Source: Firmicutes bacterium UBA6226 (GTDB lineage: Bacteria > Bacillota_A > Clostridia > Peptostreptococcales > Acidaminobacteraceae). Taken from it: a stretch of 6,961 bases of DNA. The position numbers and the translations under genes are program-made. The first letter of the stretch is position 1. Each line of letters opens with the position of its first letter. Shown piece by piece: positions 5,041 to 6,961 of the stretch. The notes beneath the pieces are model-generated. The model was given only the letters and a program-made list of their open reading frames with translations. It had not been told where the DNA came from and ran no database searches. The stretch is from NCBI GenBank assembly GCA_002441045.1, contig DJWQ01000052.1, forward strand, positions 1 to 6,961, read 5' to 3'.

Positions 5041-5070
5041 CATATATTTATATTGACATCATTTTGTCAC
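5041..5070 (-). promoter_or_regulatory. Possible GTPase promoter overlapping the oxygenase 3' end, with an inverted repeat
   Basis: Minus-strand GTGACA (5065-5070) and TATATG (5041-5046) are 18 bp apart. TGACA-N6-TGTCA (5069-5054) is an inverted repeat overlapping the -35 and spacer and spanning the oxygenase stop codon. No terminator was seen after the oxygenase, so this promoter would add to read-through rather than replace it. Confidence 0.36.
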
Positions 5071-6042
5071 AGAATTGAAATCGTTCTGTAAGTTCGCTCT
5101 TAGCTGGCGATACTTAATGATCGGTGCATCACCTTTAATCAGCTTTTCTCCACCATTTAATGCTGAAGCTTTTGGTTTTTGAGTAATGACGACACGCTTA
5201 TCCTGACGTTCAATCATGCGATTTGCAAACTTACCCATAAATGCAATTGCCTTCGCACCAAGCTTGAAACTACCCGATTTTTGATAATAGCGAATATAGA
5301 GAATCGTATTTTCATCATCGACAGGTGCAAAATAGATCAATACTTTAACACCTTTTGAAATATTATTAAGCCATATATTAGGGAACTTAAACTCTAAATG
5401 TGTTTCATTGATCTGACACGCCTCAGCTGGTTTGGGAAGTTGCCCATGATCCACCTCATTGTTGGCACTCGTTAATAATATTTCGTCCTCAAAAATCACT
5501 TTTGGACCATTAACAACGGTTTTATTACCCCTCCCAATCGTATTGTGATGTACAAAAGGAAGATGAACCACATCCAATTGATTTTCGATGCATCTAGAAT
5601 AATGAGAATTCCAGTGATCCTCAATTTCACTAAATACAAAAGATTCATCAATTTTAGATTCAAAAAAAGGTAGTGTTTCTGTTGTTGGTTGCGCGTCACC
5701 ATACCAAAGATAGATAATGCCGTGTGCTTCTCGAATCGGATATGATTTAACATTATATCGCGTCAAATCTTCAGTTGATGCTTTACCGTTTGCAGGGATA
5801 AACTGACATACACCATCAGCATTAAACTCAATACCATGAAACGGACACTGCACACAATTATCCTTTACTTTACCGACACTCAATGCTGCGCCTCTATGCG
5901 TACATTGATCGACCACACAACCCAGCTTACCATCGCTATTTCTAAATATCGCAAGTTCTAAATTAAGCCTTTTAACAGCGGTTATACCATTTGGTTTGAC
6001 CGCTTTAGATGGTAATATCCCATACCACTGATTTTTTATCAT
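5059..6042 (-). CDS. Rieske [2Fe-2S] non-heme iron oxygenase, oxygenase component
   Basis: The protein has 327 residues. The N-terminal Rieske domain binds a [2Fe-2S] cluster through C47-x-H49 (CTHRG) and C66-x2-H69 (CPFHG). The catalytic domain carries the mononuclear iron motif E153-x3-D157-x2-H160-x4-H165, in which D157 is the bridging carboxylate. The third iron ligand is probably D281 in ERQDKRVV. This arrangement, the HWNSHYSRCIENQLD context and the length fit the VanA / PaO-like oxygenases that demethylate or hydroxylate small aromatic or heterocyclic substrates using O2 and electrons from a reductase. No reductase or ferredoxin gene is in the window, and the substrate cannot be named. 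ATG 6042 follows GGAGG with a 5-nt spacer. A good promoter with a centred inverted repeat precedes it, so control by the adjacent TetR protein is likely. The leader of the GTPase gene begins at its stop codon. Confidence 0.92.
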   Translation of the reverse strand: MIKNQWYGILPSKAVKPNGITAVKRLNLELAIFRNSDGKLGCVVDQCTHRGAALSVGKVKDNCVQCPFHGIEFNADGVCQFIPANGKASTEDLTRYNVKSYPIREAHGIIYLWYGDAQPTTETLPFFESKIDESFVFSEIEDHWNSHYSRCIENQLDVVHLPFVHHNTIGRGNKTVVNGPKVIFEDEILLTSANNEVDHGQLPKPAEACQINETHLEFKFPNIWLNNISKGVKVLIYFAPVDDENTILYIRYYQKSGSFKLGAKAIAFMGKFANRMIERQDKRVVITQKPKASALNGGEKLIKGDAPIIKYRQLRANLQNDFNSVTK

Positions 6043-6056
6043 TACAACCTCCGCTT

Positions 6057-6071
6057 ATGAACTATGTTCAT
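6057..6071. promoter_or_regulatory. Candidate TetR-family operator over the oxygenase start site
   Basis: ATGAAC-TAT-GTTCAT is a perfect 6-3-6 inverted repeat. It overlaps the last two bases of the -10 box (6070-6075) and covers the expected transcription start near 6063. Its place between the TetR gene and the oxygenase gene, and its size, suit a TetR-family dimer. Only one copy was found. Confidence 0.6.
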
Positions 6072-6098
6072 TATATATCCATTTCCTACAGTTGTAAT
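6070..6098 (-). promoter_or_regulatory. Promoter of the Rieske oxygenase gene
   Basis: The minus strand has a consensus TATAAT (6070-6075) and ATTACA (6093-6098, 4 of 6) at the ideal 17-bp spacing, placing the start about 20 nt before the ribosome binding site. It lies in the 80-bp gap after the TetR gene. Confidence 0.7.
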
Positions 6099-6122
6099 CA
6101 TATAAATCTTATAAAAAAACTA

Positions 6123-6752
6123 CTACTTCTTTGCTCCAAACCCATATCTCAAAAATGCGACATAGTTTTTTAGATTTTGCATGTTTAGTTCCAAGTCATT
6201 GGCAACATTAAATATTTGATCATAATGCATAAACTGATATCCTAAAATTTGAGCGATAAAGCCCTTATCGAAGTTCTCATTTAACTCGTGGTTTTCATAA
6301 GCTGCATCGATGAGTTGTCTCATTACAGCGTCGCCGTCTCCCCCTAAAACCTTTAAAGCAGTTTCGTAGATTGGGTTGCCCTTCTCTCTAGAAAACATGA
6401 CGCTAAGTTGATAAAATTTAGGGTGTTTTTTTGCAAAAGTGTAGCCTTGCTCCGCTTGATATAAAAATTTGTCAAATATGTCCATAGAAGCAAAATCAAC
6501 TGGTGCAGAGTTTGATTCACTTTGTATAAACTGCCACTTCATACGATTACTCTCAGTTAAGAGAAATAAATAAAGCGCTTCTTTGTTTTCAAAATGATAA
6601 TAGAATGTTCCTTTACTGATGCCTGCGTTCTTAATAATTCGATTCAATGAAGCTTTCTCGTAATCAGCCTCGATAAACTCATCTAATGCCGCTTCAAGTA
6701 CTTCTTCCTTTTTCTCAAAAGACTTCTCGCGACCTTCAACTTCATTGCTCAT
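6123..6752 (-). CDS. TetR/AcrR-family transcriptional regulator
   Basis: The protein has 209 residues, standard for the family. The N-terminal DNA-binding domain (about 13-62) includes VLEAALDEFIEADYEKASLNRIIKNAG and the diagnostic recognition segment ISKGTFYYHFENKEALY (45-61). The remainder is all-helical and variable, forming the ligand and dimer domain; it contains a KKHPKFYQL segment also common in TetR relatives with hydrophobic ligands. The ligand cannot be predicted. ATG 6752 follows AGGAGGT with a short gap of 3-4 nt, and no better in-frame start is near. It begins 17 bp after the stop of the upstream membrane gene, so the two are probably co-transcribed. It ends in tandem TAG codons 80 bp before the oxygenase, whose promoter carries an inverted repeat. 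It most likely represses the oxygenase gene. Confidence 0.94.
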   Translation of the reverse strand: MSNEVEGREKSFEKKEEVLEAALDEFIEADYEKASLNRIIKNAGISKGTFYYHFENKEALYLFLLTESNRMKWQFIQSESNSAPVDFASMDIFDKFLYQAEQGYTFAKKHPKFYQLSVMFSREKGNPIYETALKVLGGDGDAVMRQLIDAAYENHELNENFDKGFIAQILGYQFMHYDQIFNVANDLELNMQNLKNYVAFLRYGFGAKK

Positions 6753-6769
6753 ATGACCTCCTAAAACGC

Positions 6770-6961
6770 TTAAGCTACTTTCTTTTTTTCGGCTCTTTTA
6801 AAACCATAATAAACGACTCCGATACAAATAACAAGCCCAATCATAGCGGGTACCATTATTGCCGTGCCATCTGATCCAGCTGCAAGAACGCTCCAAAACA
6901 TCTTAGCAAATGCGATGGTGATTAAAACAAAAATGCCCCATTTGAGGTTGCGTTTCCAAAG
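6770..6961 (-). CDS. C-terminus of a membrane protein, start beyond the window
   Basis: The frame is open from the right edge to TAA (6772-6770), giving 63 residues with no stop. It begins LWKRNLKWGIF and contains two hydrophobic helices: about residues 9-28 (GIFVLITIAFAKMFWSVLAA) and 35-54 (IMVPAMIGLVICIGVVYYGF). A short GSDGT turn joins them, and a basic tail (KRAEKKKVA) should lie in the cytoplasm by the positive-inside rule. The upstream part is missing, so the family is unknown; it may be a small membrane protein or the end of a transporter. Its stop is 17 bp before the TetR start and within reach of that gene's ribosome binding site, which suggests an operon. If it proves to be an exporter, the TetR link would point to a drug or metabolite response. 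Confidence 0.76.
   Translation of the reverse strand, partial: LWKRNLKWGIFVLITIAFAKMFWSVLAAGSDGTAIMVPAMIGLVICIGVVYYGFKRAEKKKVA

Larger units (their letters stand above)
4601..5046 (-). promoter_or_regulatory. Long 5' leader of the GTPase gene, candidate transcription-attenuation region
   Basis: This 446-bp stretch has no full-size gene but contains, in order of transcription, short hairpins (5019-4988), a leader ORF with a strong ribosome binding site (4969-4885), four spaced CTCTAA-core repeats (4844-4771), a second weak ORF (4780-4688) and a strong terminator (4680-4654) before the GTPase start. The order matches ribosome-dependent attenuation as known for tet(M) and several antibiotic-resistance genes. 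Competing pairings are also visible, such as CTCATAA (4752-4746) with TTATGAG (4692-4686), and TTATGA (4692-4687) with TCATAA (4673-4668) in the terminator loop. The mechanism is inferred; the elements are seen. Confidence 0.65.

Noticed and set aside
5053..5058. Plus-strand TTGACA as a promoter
   Set aside because: It would drive antisense transcription into the oxygenase gene and no -10 match follows at 16-18 bp; better explained as part of the TGACA inverted repeat.
5496..5753. 85-codon minus-strand ORF inside the oxygenase gene
   Set aside because: Out of frame with a gene whose metal ligands are all intact across this stretch; no start signal.
6109..6122. T-run after the TetR stop as a terminator
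   Set aside because: Seven T follow the tandem stops, but no stable stem precedes them.
6686..6874. 62-codon plus-strand ORF across the TetR and membrane-protein junction
   Set aside because: Antisense to two supported genes and their ribosome binding site; no family features.

Overview
The window comes from an AT-rich, low-GC Gram-positive bacterium (Bacillota, probably a clostridial lineage). Signs of this are strong AGGAGG-type ribosome binding sites before almost every gene, compact rho-independent terminators with T-runs, a Gram-positive lipoprotein signal, and TGA used as a stop. The genus cannot be fixed from the sequence alone. No rRNA, tRNA, CRISPR array, transposase or integrase was seen.

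Layout, left to right. (1) 1-980: a partial HxlR-like winged-helix regulator (minus) diverges from a Dps-type ferritin gene (plus). The 236-bp gap between them holds two inverted repeats, one a perfect 7-3-7 operator-like element. (2) 979-2576: three minus-strand genes. They encode a small two-helix membrane protein, a lipoprotein carrying a BsuPI-like domain, and a four-helix, histidine-containing membrane protein of the TIGR03987/HsmA type. (3) 2744-4600: a Tet(M)/Tet(O)-class ribosomal-protection GTPase (minus). Its 458-bp 5' region (4601-5058) has no conventional gene. It contains a 22-codon leader ORF with an excellent Shine-Dalgarno sequence, four spaced copies of a CTCTAA-core repeat, a possible second short ORF, and a strong rho-independent terminator 53 nt before the start codon. 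(4) 5059-6961: a Rieske non-heme iron oxygenase, a TetR-family regulator and the C-terminus of a small membrane protein, all minus strand.

How they may work together. The right half reads as one co-oriented series: membrane protein, then TetR, then Rieske oxygenase, then attenuated leader, then ribosomal-protection GTPase. A well-formed promoter precedes the oxygenase, and a 15-bp inverted repeat sits across its expected transcription start, so the adjacent TetR protein is the obvious candidate repressor. No terminator was seen between the oxygenase and the leader, so the GTPase may be expressed both by read-through and from its own promoter, with the internal terminator as a conditional gate.

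The most interesting part is this leader. It has the hallmarks of transcription attenuation coupled to translation, as described for tet(M), but with its own peptide, repeats and arrangement. The GTPase is also divergent at the domain IV loop that matters for tetracycline displacement, and it lacks the C-terminal helix of Tet(M). Its inducing ligand may therefore not be tetracycline.
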